Shown here one piece after another: positions 8,394 through 16,898 of a DNA stretch of 64,000 bases. The notes beneath the pieces were generated by a model. That model was not told where the DNA came from. It was given only the letters and a program-made list of their open reading frames with translations, and made no database searches. Positions within the stretch are counted from its first letter, which is position 1. The number at the start of each line of letters is the position of its first letter. Origin of the DNA: Chloroflexus sp. MS-G. GTDB lineage: Bacteria; Chloroflexota; Chloroflexia; Chloroflexales; Chloroflexaceae. The stretch spans positions 35,747 through 99,746 of the forward strand of contig NZ_JPIM01000002.1 of NCBI RefSeq assembly GCF_000735195.1, written 5' to 3'. The translations under genes and the position numbers were made by a program.

Positions 8394-9188
8394 CTACATG
8401 CGTTCTCGCTGCTGTAGGCTATACAGCATGGCGAATTTTACCACTTCATGCCAGGCCAGCGTCGTACAGAGAAACAGACCCAATCCGCCATCACGCCAGC
8501 CACCAAGCTGAACGTAGCGCCGCCAAAATTCACGCGCAGGTGCACCGATCAGGTTCCGTAATCGCATTCTCCGTCCAGCCCGATACAACATAACCGCTTC
8601 TGCAAACGCATACCGGGCCTGCTTTTGCCATAGCTCATCAAGACGCTCGATATTGAGATGGAGCAAATGACCGCCCAGCAGAGCAACTTCACCTTGCAGA
8701 TTGGCCACTTCATGAACAGCAACGTGCTCATCGTAAGTAGCGGCGCTGCGGCGGAGCAAACGCAGTTGAAAATCTGGGTACCAGCCACCACCGCGCAATC
8801 GTTGGCCAAAAAAGAGGTTGTAACGTGGCATGCGGTAACCGGCAATATTTGCTGGAGGACCGACATGCATCAGCGTTGCGATTTCAACAAACAATGCGGG
8901 GGTTAACCGCTCGTCAGCATCGATGAAGAGCACCCACTCGCCACCACAGTGTTGCAGCGCCAAATTGCGTTGGGCACTAAAGCCACGCCACTGCTCAATC
9001 AAGACCCGCGCCCCATGAGCCTGCGCAATAGTTGCCGTCGCATCACGAGACTGGTCGTCGACGATGACCACTATATCGCTACTGAGACCGGCAACACTAC
9101 GCAGGCAGCCGGCAATATAGCGCTCTTCGTCACGGGCAATAATTGCAATTGAAAGCAGAGAATGTTGATCAACAGGCGACATCATCAA
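8394..9188 (-). CDS. Family 2 glycosyltransferase (WaaE/KdtX-like)
   Basis: A 264-residue GT-A glycosyltransferase that transfers a sugar from a nucleotide donor to a cell-surface glycan or lipid. It begins with [18 protein letters not shown], has [10 protein letters not shown] and the metal-binding [11 protein letters not shown], all typical of the small GT2 group similar to lipopolysaccharide core glucosyltransferases. The C-terminal region ([20 protein letters not shown]) is the amphipathic, membrane-associating part of this group; the [19 protein letters not shown] stretch may dip into the membrane. Start codon and ruvB stop overlap (ATGA), so the gene is translationally coupled to ruvB, an unusual partner. 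ATG codons at 9185 and 9182 are alternative starts. Confidence 0.88.
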   Translation of the reverse strand: MMMSPVDQHSLLSIAIIARDEERYIAGCLRSVAGLSSDIVVIVDDQSRDATATIAQAHGARVLIEQWRGFSAQRNLALQHCGGEWVLFIDADERLTPALFVEIATLMHVGPPANIAGYRMPRYNLFFGQRLRGGGWYPDFQLRLLRRSAATYDEHVAVHEVANLQGEVALLGGHLLHLNIERLDELWQKQARYAFAEAVMLYRAGRRMRLRNLIGAPAREFWRRYVQLGGWRDGGLGLFLCTTLAWHEVVKFAMLYSLQQRERM

Positions 9189-10237
9189 AACAGAGTTGTT
9201 TGCTGCGGCCCAATCTCAAGATCAGGCGGTAGAGCACGTTCAGGGTACGGCAGCCCCAGATGTTCGTAGGCGCGGCGCGTCGCAATCCGACCACGTGGCG
9301 TGCGTTGCAAGAAACCAAGCTGCAACAAGAATGGCTCATATACGTCTTCGATAGCATCGACCTCTTCAGCCAACGCCGCAGCCAGTGTACTTAGACCAAC
9401 TGGACCACCGTTGAACAATTCAATAATTGCGCGTAACAACCGTCGGTCATTCTCATCAAGACCCAACTCATCGATTTCAAGTTGGGCCAGCGCCGCCCGT
9501 GCCACCTCAAGCGTAATCGCGCCATCGGCCACAACCTGGGCATAATCGCGCACACGTCGCAGGATACGATTCGCAATCCGTGGTGTACCACGTGCCCGAC
9601 GGCCAATTTCATGCGCGCCTTCAGGACTAATCGGCACACCCAAAATGCGAGCCGATCGAGCGACAATTTCAGCCATCGCCTCATCAGAGTAAAAGACGAG
9701 CCGATGCACAGCGACAAAGCGATCACGTAATGGTGAGGTGAGCAGGGCCAGTCGTGTTGTAGCTCCGATCACCGTAAAGCGGGGCAAATTGAGACGTAGA
9801 CTGCGTGCACCTGGCCCCTTCCCCACGACCAGATCAAGCGCAAAATCCTCCATCGCGGGGTAAAGCACCTCTTCCACAGCCCGATTCAGCCGGTGCACTT
9901 CATCAATAAACAACACATCGTTCGCCTGAAGACTGGTCAGAATAGCCGCTAGATCACCGGCCCGTTCAATTGCCGGTCCACTGGTAATCTTAATTTTGGC
10001 CCCCATCTCATTGGCGACCACATTTGCCAACGACGTCTTGCCTAATCCTGGTGGACCGTAGAAGAGCGTATGATCGAGCGACTCATTCCGTCCACGAGCA
10101 GCGGCAATCGCAATCCGCAGTTGCTCAACGACCTTCTCCTGCCCGATAAACTCATTCAGAGTCCGTGGACGGAGACTCTTTTCGATCTGTTGGTCGTCGC
10201 TATCTGAATGAGGATTAACCAGCCGCTCGGCGCTCAT
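9185..10237 (-). CDS. ruvB: Holliday junction branch migration ATPase RuvB
   Basis: A 350-residue AAA+ motor that, with RuvA, moves Holliday junctions during recombination repair. It has the RuvB opening [15 protein letters not shown], Walker A GPPGLGKT, Walker [12 protein letters not shown], the sensor IGATTR, the arginine finger segment SPLRDRF, and the C-terminal winged helix ending [20 protein letters not shown]. The start at 10237 (MSAERLVNP) is chosen by family length and by AAGGAA upstream. ruvA and ruvC are not adjacent. The gene has its own promoter with a palindrome overlapping it and is coupled to a downstream glycosyltransferase. Confidence 0.97.
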   Translation of the reverse strand: MSAERLVNPHSDSDDQQIEKSLRPRTLNEFIGQEKVVEQLRIAIAAARGRNESLDHTLFYGPPGLGKTSLANVVANEMGAKIKITSGPAIERAGDLAAILTSLQANDVLFIDEVHRLNRAVEEVLYPAMEDFALDLVVGKGPGARSLRLNLPRFTVIGATTRLALLTSPLRDRFVAVHRLVFYSDEAMAEIVARSARILGVPISPEGAHEIGRRARGTPRIANRILRRVRDYAQVVADGAITLEVARAALAQLEIDELGLDENDRRLLRAIIELFNGGPVGLSTLAAALAEEVDAIEDVYEPFLLQLGFLQRTPRGRIATRRAYEHLGLPYPERALPPDLEIGPQQTTLF

Positions 10238-10285
10238 GCGGTCGTTTTCCTTCCTGTTCGCACAGGTGTACGTATCTTTGCGCTG

Positions 10286-10310
10286 ATTATACCATGGCAA
10301 GAGTGCCATG
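10286..10310 (-). promoter_or_regulatory. ruvB extended -10 promoter with overlapping palindrome
   Basis: On the minus strand TGG-TATAAT lies at plus positions 10286-10294. Immediately upstream, and overlapping its TG, a perfect inverted repeat CATGGCA-AGAG-TGCCATG occupies 10293-10310. The position suits an operator. ruvB is often under SOS control, but this is not a classical LexA box, so the regulator is unknown. Confidence 0.5.
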
Positions 10311-10459
10311 AGGCGGTTTGGTATTTTTCGCCCCTGTCGATACCGTGCAGAGCGGCGCACAGAATGGTGAATAGCATACCCATCGCCAGTTATGCACGTC
10401 AACGCATTGGAAGTAGTACACTGGTGCGCCGCCACGTACCTGGTGAACGCACGGAAGAC

Positions 10460-10575
10460 CCCTCACCATCCCCCCTGGCCCTCTCCCACACGGGGCAAGG
10501 AGGGGGGATGGTTGGAACCCTCACCATCCCCCCTGGCCCTCTCCCACACGGGGCGAGGAAGGTGGGAAGGTTAAC
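10460..10575. repeat. Tandem duplication of a CCCTCACC palindromic intergenic repeat
   Basis: A unit starting CCCTCACCATCCCCCCTGG and running through CTCTCCCACACGGGGC occurs at 10460 and again at 10518, a 58-base period with nearly identical copies. Within it CCATCCCCCCT pairs with AGGGGGGATGG. Similar pyrimidine-rich/purine-rich palindromes occur between other genes in the window (see repeat entries at about 22605, 32325, 36505 and 47257). It lies between ruvB and the helicase gene. Confidence 0.75.
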
Positions 10576-10579
10576 CTCC

Positions 10580-10653
10580 ACTCACGCCATGGTCGCACGG
10601 GTACGGAACGTGCCGAATGAGAAAGCCGGGTTTGTGATCAGGCTCTCAGTAGC
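10580..10653 (+). repeat. Copy A of a ~70 bp conserved intergenic module (CTCACGC...GATCAGGCTCTCA)
   Basis: From CTCACGCCATGG through GTACGGAACGTGCC to GTTTGTGATCAGGCTCTCA. The same order of blocks occurs on the opposite strand at 32228-32300; shorter matches occur at 23804-23838 and 32583-32618. It directly precedes the 3' end of the helicase gene. Confidence 0.65.
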
Positions 10654-10683
10654 ACACCTGACGCCCTTCACCCCACCGAAACA

Positions 10684-12330
10684 TCACGCAGCAACTGCTG
10701 CTTCAGTGAGCAGTACGGCGCGTACCCGTTGACCACGCAGCGTAGTACGGTTTAGCACCTGGAGAACTTGTTGTGCAGCGCGACGCGGAACTTCAACGAT
10801 ACTGGTGCGAGCACGCACCTCAATCATACCAATACTACGGCCCGGTAAACCGGCTTCATTTGCAATTGCACCTACAATATCTGCCGGCCGAATCTGATCG
10901 TTGCGACCGAGATTGATCTGCAACCGTACCATCCCTCGTTCTGCCCGCTCAGGATCGGGTTTCCCCCGTTGAGCACGGGATGACCGCTCTGATCGTTGCG
11001 AACGCTCCGGCGGTGTCGGCTCGAGCCGAGTAATGGTATCAACCTGCTCGGTTTCATCTTCTTTCAGAAGCAACTTCAGCGCCGCAGCAGCCAGAGTTCG
11101 CATATCGCCCATCGCTGCCAACTCATCAACCAGTTCCATATAGGTCGACAGACCTGCTTGCCCCATTGCTGTCTGCAACTGCTGAAACAGCGCTGAACGT
11201 CGGCGCGCTGCCACATCGGCTAGAGTCGGCATCTGACAGCGCTCGATCCGGGTCCGTGTAACCCGCTCGATGATCTGCAACATGCGACGCTCGCGCGGAG
11301 TGATAAATGTAATGGCTACCCCATCACGACCGGCACGACCGGTACGGCCAATCCGATGGACATAGCTTTCAGGGTCAGTCGGCACATCGTAGTTGATCAC
11401 ATGGCTGACCTCAGCAATATCAAGCCCACGAGCTGCAACATCAGTCGCAACCAGCACATCGAGCTGTCCCTCACGGAAGCGGCGCATCACCCGATCACGC
11501 ATCGCCTGACTCAGGTCGCCATGGAGCGACTCGGCCGCATAACCGCGCCCCTGAAGCCGTTCACCGATCTCGTCAACTTCCTGTCGGGTGCGGCAGAACA
11601 CAATCGCAAGCTGAGGCATCTCGACATCGAGCACGCGGCAGAGAGCATCGAGCTTGTCACGGGCAAGCACCTCGTAGTAAATCTGGCGGATGCGCGGTGT
11701 TGTCAACTGCTCAGCCGCAATACTTACCCGCACCGGCTGACGGGTATAGCGGAGGGTCAGATGCTGAACTGCCGGTGGTATTGTTGCCGAAAAGAGGGCT
11801 GTCTGGCGTTCGGTGGGTGCCATTTGTAAAATCGCCTCTAATTCCTCGGCAAAACCCATATCAAGCATCTCATCAGCTTCGTCCAGCACGACCATGCGCA
11901 GATGGTCAAACCGCAACGACCCACGCCGCAAGTGATCAAGGACCCGCCCCGGCGTGCCAACCACAACCTGCACACCCTGGGCCAATCCCCGCAACTGCCG
12001 CTCAATCGGTTGTCCACCGTAGATTGGCAGAACTCGCAATGCCCGATGGCGACCATAACGATGAATGGCCTCTGCCACCTGTACAGCCAGCTCGCGCGTC
12101 GGCGCCAAAACCAGCGCCTGCACGACCGGCTGATCGGTCACCTGTTCAATTATTGGCAGCGCAAATGCTGCCGTCTTCCCAGTGCCGGTCTGAGCCTGAG
12201 CGATTACATCGCGACCGGCAAGTAACAATGGAATAGCTTGAGCCTGAATGGGTGTTGGTTCGTCGTAGCCAAGCCCGCTCAATGTGCTTACCAGCGCATC
12301 ACTCAGGCCCAACTCAGCAAAAGTCTTCAT
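10684..12330 (-). CDS. deaD: DEAD-box ATP-dependent RNA helicase with DbpA-like RNA-binding domain
   Basis: A 548-residue helicase of the DeaD/CsdA group, which unwinds RNA in ribosome assembly, mRNA decay and cold adaptation. Motifs in order: Q motif (DEPTPIQAQAIP), AQTGTGKT (I), APTRELAVQV (Ia), TPGRVLDH (Ib), VLDEADEMLDMGF (II, DEAD), FSATIPP (III), VATDVAARGLDI (V) and HRIGRTGRAGRDG (VI). The C-terminal 80 residues (RLQINLGRNDQIRPADIVGA onward) match the DbpA-type RNA-binding domain; a basic Arg/Ser-rich linker stands before it. The start at 12330 (MKTFAELGL) fits the family. A TGC-TATAAT extended -10 lies about 60 bases upstream. Confidence 0.95.
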   Translation of the reverse strand: MKTFAELGLSDALVSTLSGLGYDEPTPIQAQAIPLLLAGRDVIAQAQTGTGKTAAFALPIIEQVTDQPVVQALVLAPTRELAVQVAEAIHRYGRHRALRVLPIYGGQPIERQLRGLAQGVQVVVGTPGRVLDHLRRGSLRFDHLRMVVLDEADEMLDMGFAEELEAILQMAPTERQTALFSATIPPAVQHLTLRYTRQPVRVSIAAEQLTTPRIRQIYYEVLARDKLDALCRVLDVEMPQLAIVFCRTRQEVDEIGERLQGRGYAAESLHGDLSQAMRDRVMRRFREGQLDVLVATDVAARGLDIAEVSHVINYDVPTDPESYVHRIGRTGRAGRDGVAITFITPRERRMLQIIERVTRTRIERCQMPTLADVAARRRSALFQQLQTAMGQAGLSTYMELVDELAAMGDMRTLAAAALKLLLKEDETEQVDTITRLEPTPPERSQRSERSSRAQRGKPDPERAERGMVRLQINLGRNDQIRPADIVGAIANEAGLPGRSIGMIEVRARTSIVEVPRRAAQQVLQVLNRTTLRGQRVRAVLLTEAAVAA

Positions 12331-12390
12331 GGTGTTCCGTTTCACAAATACTAACACTTCGCAGCAAAACATGTGCCACGCAAGATATGT

Positions 12391-12399
12391 ATTATAGCA
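12391..12399 (-). promoter_or_regulatory. Predicted extended -10 promoter of the DEAD-box helicase gene
   Basis: Minus strand TGC followed by consensus TATAAT (plus-strand ATTATA at 12391-12396). The resulting leader would be about 55 bases. Confidence 0.55.
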
Positions 12400-12565
12400 C
12401 AGAATTCCCAAACAGGAAGATCCTTTTTGAACTACTACAGCACGCCAGAATGGAGCTCCTCATCTCTTCACGAATCATTCTTGAGCATGGTATGCTATAA
12501 GCGTCCGAGAAAATTTTCATGAATCACATCTATGGTAGATGTATCCGATACGGTAGGAGCGTGAC

Positions 12566-13876
12566 ATGACATTACCAATTCGTATCCTGGTGGCTGAAGA
12601 CGAGCCAGATGTAGGTATGCTCCTGCGCGAAATGCTGGTAAGTGAAGGATATGAGGTTGACCTGGTACAGAATGGGCATCAACTCATTCAGGCCGCTCAG
12701 CAACAACCACCCGACCTCATCCTGGTTGATCGGGCGATGCCTGTGATGGATGGATTAGAAGCAATCCGACAGCTTCGCAATGACACACGCACCTCACATT
12801 TGCCGATGATAATTCTTACCGCCCTCAGCGATTCATCAAAGATCGTTGAAGGATTGGAAAATGGCGCCGACGACTATATCGCAAAACCATACGACCGCGA
12901 GGTATTACTGGCGCGGGTACGTTCCCACTTACGGCGAGCCGCTCAGTTACCGCTGCGTAATCCATTGACCGGTTTACCTGGTAATGCGGCAATCGAAGCG
13001 GAAATTAACCGCCAGCTTGAACAGAAGGCCAAGTTTGCCTTGCTGTATATCGATCTAGATAATTTCAAGGCCTTTAACGATGTCTACGGATTTGCCCGTG
13101 GTGATAAGGCCATTCATCTCGTCGCCAGCATGTTACGAGAGCACACCGCTCCCGATGACTTCGTTGGTCACATCGGTGGTGACGATTTTGTTGTTATTCA
13201 TCTCGGCCCCGATCCTGAAGCACTGTGCAAGCGCATTATTCAGGTCTTCGATCAAAGTATTCGTGCTCTCTACGACGAGGCCGACTTACAACGAGGATAT
13301 TTAGTAGCAACCGACCGTTACGGTATCACACGACAGTTTGGCATTATCAGCCTTTCTATTGCAGTGGTAACAACCTACAACCGCACATTCCATAGTGTGG
13401 ATGAAATGAGTCGAGTCGCTGCCGAACTCAAGAAAGCAGCCAAACAGATTGCTGGCAGTACGTATAAGATTGATCGACGGACTGAGGAGACCTCTACCAA
13501 TCCGCTGACAGATCGGCGCGGCACCAATGCTCCTGAAGCTCTGATTATCTGTCAGAATGATATTGCACGCGGTACAATTGTGGGCACGTTGAATAGCCGT
13601 GGATATCGCTTGCTGATCGCCGATAATGAAATTGCAGCGCAGGGCCTACTTGCCCATCATCCTCATCCCGCACTCCTGGTTGCCGAGTTTAGTCCTGACA
13701 TCATCCATCTCTGGCAAGAACTGAATCATGCTACACCATTGATTGCGTTAGTCAGAGATGAAGCCAGTGCCAGCGCTGCCCGCGAAGCAGGTGTCAGTAC
13801 CGTTGTCTGGGATGATGATAATCCCGTTGAACTGTCTGATCAATTGCAGTCTGCATTGGCAACGTTGGTCAGGTGA
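12566..13876 (+). CDS. Response regulator with GGDEF-like domain and a C-terminal pseudo-receiver
   Basis: A 436-residue cytoplasmic regulator. Residues 5-125 form a receiver with acidic ED pair, phospho-acceptor Asp55 (ILVDRAMPVMDG) and Lys107 (IAKPYD). Residues about 132-310 form a GGDEF-type fold (NPLTGLPGN, LLYIDLDNFKAFND), but the signature reads GGDDF (204-208) and there is no RxxD inhibitory site before it. Residues about 330-436 look like a second receiver in which the phospho-acceptor position reads LLVAEFSP, Glu in place of Asp. Whether it still makes cyclic di-GMP is uncertain: Asp for Glu can be tolerated in some cyclases. It is monocistronic, with no kinase beside it. Confidence 0.87.
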   Translation: MTLPIRILVAEDEPDVGMLLREMLVSEGYEVDLVQNGHQLIQAAQQQPPDLILVDRAMPVMDGLEAIRQLRNDTRTSHLPMIILTALSDSSKIVEGLENGADDYIAKPYDREVLLARVRSHLRRAAQLPLRNPLTGLPGNAAIEAEINRQLEQKAKFALLYIDLDNFKAFNDVYGFARGDKAIHLVASMLREHTAPDDFVGHIGGDDFVVIHLGPDPEALCKRIIQVFDQSIRALYDEADLQRGYLVATDRYGITRQFGIISLSIAVVTTYNRTFHSVDEMSRVAAELKKAAKQIAGSTYKIDRRTEETSTNPLTDRRGTNAPEALIICQNDIARGTIVGTLNSRGYRLLIADNEIAAQGLLAHHPHPALLVAEFSPDIIHLWQELNHATPLIALVRDEASASAAREAGVSTVVWDDDNPVELSDQLQSALATLVR

Positions 13877-14169
13877 TACCAGGGCTTTGCAACGGTCTTG
13901 CTCTGGTCGGCTATGGTGAGGCGAGGAGACAGATAAGAGAGCGGTAGTTCCTTTCCTTTGTTCGCACTTGCAGTGGTCTAAGAGACTACGATAGTGCGCT
14001 GAGGCACGTCTAGCAGGTACATGTTCGTCGATGTCTTTCCGTTCTCGAGCAGATTGGTCATCGCAGATGCGCCCTCCCGCATAGCCCCCTGCCCCTCTTG
14101 ACACGATGCCTGCACCCTGTTAGCATAAACATCGTTTGAAGTCACTATCAAGCATTGGGAGCGTCTGAG

Positions 14170-15342
14170 ATGGATCTGTCTGATCTGTTACATCGTGGTG
14201 TCGCCGAAATTATTGTCGAAAGTGAATTGCGAGCACGCCTGCAGAGTGGAACACCCCTCCGGCTAAAACAAGGCTTCGATCCCACCAAACCCGATATGCA
14301 CATCGGTCACGCAGTTGGGTTGCGTAAACTCCGTGCCTTCCAGGAACTGGGTCATCACGTGGTGCTGATCGTCGGTGATTGGACGGCACAGATCGGCGAT
14401 CCGAGTGGTCGCGATGAAACACGTACCCGTTTGTCGGCGGCTGAGGTGCGGGCAAATGCCGAAACCTACATGGAGCAGTTCTTCCGCGTGGTTGATCGCC
14501 AACGCACAGAGGTGCGCTGGCAAAGTGAATGGTTTGGGCAGTTCACGCTTGAACATGCTCTCGATCTAGCCGGTCGCTTTACCCTAGCCCAAATGCTTGC
14601 TCACGAGACGTTTCGCAAACGCTACGAAAGCGGTGCACCACTGACCGTTCTCGAATTGATGTACCCAATGCTTCAAGCCTACGATTCGGTCGCGATCAAG
14701 GCCGACGTGGAATTTGGTGGCACTGATCAGAAATTCAATATCCTCGCCGGACGTGAGCTGATGGCACAGTTGGGCATGACACCCCAACAGGTTTTTCTCG
14801 TCCCGCTTATTCCCGGTACCGACGGTCGAAAGATGTCGAAGACCTTCAACAATACGGTCGATATTCGGATGCCGCCGGCTGAAATGTACGGTCGGATTAT
14901 GTCAATGAGTGACGAGGTCCTGCCGCTCTACTTTGAAGTGCTGACCGACGTGCCGATGGCCGAGATACACGAAATGAAGCAGGCAATGGCAAATGGACAG
15001 GTTAATCCTCGCGATTTGAAGATGCGGCTGGCGCGTGAGATTGTGGCGCAGTTCCACGATCCAACTGCGGCTGCGGCTGCCGAAGCTGCCTTTATTCGCC
15101 AGTTTGTCGAGCGTGAAGTGCCTGAAGATATTCCGACCTTCACGCTGACAGCCCCTAGCGGCATTGTTGACGTACTGGTCGCCAGTGGCCTTGCTCCCAG
15201 TAAGAGTGAGGCACGACGTTTGATCGACGGTGGAGGAGTTCGGGTCGATGGTGAACGGGTCGAAGGCTATACGCTCACGCTTAATCCTGGTGCAAACGCT
15301 GTCGTTCAGGTGGGCCGACGTAAATTTGTTAGAGTGGTGTAG
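14170..15342 (+). CDS. tyrS: Tyrosyl-tRNA synthetase
   Basis: Charges tRNA-Tyr. The class I signatures are HIGH (in PDMHIGHAVGL) and KMSKT (in GTDGRKMSKTFNN), with the tyrosine-binding FGGTDQKFN region. The C-terminal S4 RNA-binding domain covers about the last 65 residues (ASGLAPSKSEARRLIDGGGV). The HIGH/KMSKT variants and length of about 390 match the TyrZ-type (cyanobacterial/proteobacterial type 2) subgroup rather than the E. coli TyrS type. The start at 14170 (MDLSDLLHRG) is preferred; 14155 is in frame too. No T-box leader was found upstream. Its 3' end overlaps the end of the convergent mntA-like gene by 14 bases. Confidence 0.95.
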   Translation: MDLSDLLHRGVAEIIVESELRARLQSGTPLRLKQGFDPTKPDMHIGHAVGLRKLRAFQELGHHVVLIVGDWTAQIGDPSGRDETRTRLSAAEVRANAETYMEQFFRVVDRQRTEVRWQSEWFGQFTLEHALDLAGRFTLAQMLAHETFRKRYESGAPLTVLELMYPMLQAYDSVAIKADVEFGGTDQKFNILAGRELMAQLGMTPQQVFLVPLIPGTDGRKMSKTFNNTVDIRMPPAEMYGRIMSMSDEVLPLYFEVLTDVPMAEIHEMKQAMANGQVNPRDLKMRLAREIVAQFHDPTAAAAAEAAFIRQFVEREVPEDIPTFTLTAPSGIVDVLVASGLAPSKSEARRLIDGGGVRVDGERVEGYTLTLNPGANAVVQVGRRKFVRVV

Positions 15343-15697
15343 AGGCAGAATTATGACCTGCCTCTTCCCCATTAGGAACGTGCGCAGTACCAGTTTGCAC
15401 TAATATTCGGTCGTGTTCGATGATCGTCCGAAAGACAGCATCTGTCGTGGCCCAGTCCACAATATCAACCTTCCAGGGTAGATCTGACTCGGCAAAATCA
15501 TCTGCAAGCGCAGCCATTACGTCAAGCGTGAGCGGTCTATCAGTCATAATAACCAGATCGAGGTCAGAGTGTACTTTCGCCCGACCCTGAACCCGTGAAC
15601 CAAATGCCCAGACATCGTACTGAGGTACATGCCGCCGCAGAATCGTGCGCACGAGTGCCAGATGTTCGGGTTGAATATCAAAACGTTGCTCGCTCAT
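15329..15697 (-). CDS. mntA: MntA-like minimal nucleotidyltransferase antitoxin
   Basis: A 122-residue minimal nucleotidyltransferase. The signature GS-x10-DxD is exact: Gly33-Ser34, ten residues, Asp45-x-Asp47 (AFGSRVQGRAKVHSDLDLVI), and a third Asp lies in WKVDIVDW. In the HepT/MntA toxin-antitoxin family the antitoxin AMPylates a tyrosine of the HEPN toxin and so silences it. The gene overlaps the upstream HEPN gene by 20 bases, the usual operon arrangement. Its 3' end overlaps tyrS on the other strand. Role as antitoxin is inferred from motifs and pairing. Confidence 0.88.
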   Translation of the reverse strand: MSEQRFDIQPEHLALVRTILRRHVPQYDVWAFGSRVQGRAKVHSDLDLVIMTDRPLTLDVMAALADDFAESDLPWKVDIVDWATTDAVFRTIIEHDRILVQTGTAHVPNGEEAGHNSASTPL

Positions 15698-16115
15698 TAC
15701 GCACTTCCAGGGCGCTCAGCACCGCTCGCGCATCGGCAAGGATAGCCCCTGCTTGCTCACAAACCATCCGTGCTTTCACACTATCGTATGTGTGAGAGGT
15801 TATATTGCGCAACTGACGGTAACGAAACCAGGCTTCGACGTTGGTCACTAAACCCTTTTCGGCAGCAGTACGTATCAGGTCACGAAAACTACTAAAATCG
15901 ATTTCCGTAGGAGAAGTAGCATCCAGCTCGAGTCGCCGCCGAATCATTTTCATGCACAGTTCGTATACAAACTCAAAGTTCTGTACTACACCAGCCAGGA
16001 GTGTTTGCTGAACTTCTGCGCGTTGTGCATTAAACCAGTCCTGATCATTCACAATGCGCAGAGCAGCATCGAGCGATTGGATAGCACGCGATAATGCAGA
16101 CAGATCGAGTAGCAT
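15678..16115 (-). CDS. hepT: HepT-like HEPN-domain toxin (HI0074 family)
   Basis: A 145-residue all-helical HEPN protein of the HI0074 family. The RNase motif Rx4HxY is intact: Arg103, His108 and Tyr110 in LRNITSHTYD. In characterised HepT proteins Arg and His form the RNA-cutting site and the Tyr is the residue AMPylated by MntA. The gene precedes and overlaps the nucleotidyltransferase gene, so both come from one mRNA and the toxin is translated first. Such pairs act in plasmid/element maintenance or phage defence; here no mobile element boundary is seen around it. An alternative, older name is nucleotidyltransferase substrate-binding protein. Confidence 0.87.
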   Translation of the reverse strand: MLLDLSALSRAIQSLDAALRIVNDQDWFNAQRAEVQQTLLAGVVQNFEFVYELCMKMIRRRLELDATSPTEIDFSSFRDLIRTAAEKGLVTNVEAWFRYRQLRNITSHTYDSVKARMVCEQAGAILADARAVLSALEVRNERATF

Positions 16116-16241
16116 TCCTGTACATCCCTATTCTGAGTGCATCTGAACATTCAATCTCTTTTCCCCAACCTTTGTCTTTCGCTCACCGTGCAACGGTATG
16201 CGTGCGAGCTGCTGCAAATGTTGCACTATTCTCCGTCGTCC

Positions 16242-16898
16242 CTACACAAGCGGCGAACGGCTGATCAGAACCACGAGCAATCTCCCCTGCCTAACCGAAA
16301 CTCGTGCCGGTAACTTGTCGATCACGTTACTTACCCCGCGTGCCCGGTCATAGTAAAGGGTCCCATTATGAAGCGGATAGGCCAGACCTTCTGTCGTAAT
16401 GCCATGCGCATTACCACCAAAGGGGAGTAATGACACGGTATCACCTTCAAGACCGGGGATGATACTCTCGTCATGCACCAGCCAGATCTGCTGTGGTAGA
16501 TCGATAAGGCGCACCCGTCGTTCACGCAACTCATCCATACCCAACAGCATCACGTTCGCCAGCGACTGATCCCAGCGGCCACCTAGCGCGCCAATCACAT
16601 CGATCCGGGTCGCCCCCATTCTGGCCGCAGCCAGCAACGCTAACTCCAGATCGGTCTCGTCTTTGTCGGGTCGGTGCCGTTCGATCACAACCCCTTGTGC
16701 CTGATACGCAGCCAGCGCTTCAGGTATAATCGAATCGAGATCGCCGATGAGTAAGGAAGGAGCATAGCCCTCTCGGAACAGAGCTGTCCCTCCGCCATCG
16801 GCGGCAATCAATCGGTCGGCAGCCTGGATCAGACTGCGGTATGGCGCTACATCAACCGCCGGTGCATTTGCCACAATCACCACGTGCATAGCATTCAC
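16242..16898 (-). CDS. thiN: Thiamine pyrophosphokinase
   Basis: Transfers pyrophosphate from ATP to thiamine, giving thiamine diphosphate. The 218-residue protein shows LIAADGGGTALFREGYAPSL, LIGDLDSI, RPDKDETDLELAL and GALGGRWDQSLANV, the residues that bind Mg-ATP in this family, followed by a C-terminal beta domain that binds thiamine (SLLPFGGNAHGITTEGLAYPL). The ATG overlaps the stop of the LysE-type exporter gene (ATGA), so both are cotranscribed. A second ATG nine bases later is also possible. Confidence 0.92.
   Translation of the reverse strand: MNAMHVVIVANAPAVDVAPYRSLIQAADRLIAADGGGTALFREGYAPSLLIGDLDSIIPEALAAYQAQGVVIERHRPDKDETDLELALLAAARMGATRIDVIGALGGRWDQSLANVMLLGMDELRERRVRLIDLPQQIWLVHDESIIPGLEGDTVSLLPFGGNAHGITTEGLAYPLHNGTLYYDRARGVSNVIDKLPARVSVRQGRLLVVLISRSPLV

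Noticed and set aside
10399..10581. Short open frames within the tandem repeat
   Set aside because: Pro/Arg/Gly-rich translation of a repeat in both strands, not a gene.
13877..14154. T-box leader upstream of tyrS
   Set aside because: No T-box core sequence or tyrosine specifier stem with terminator could be found.
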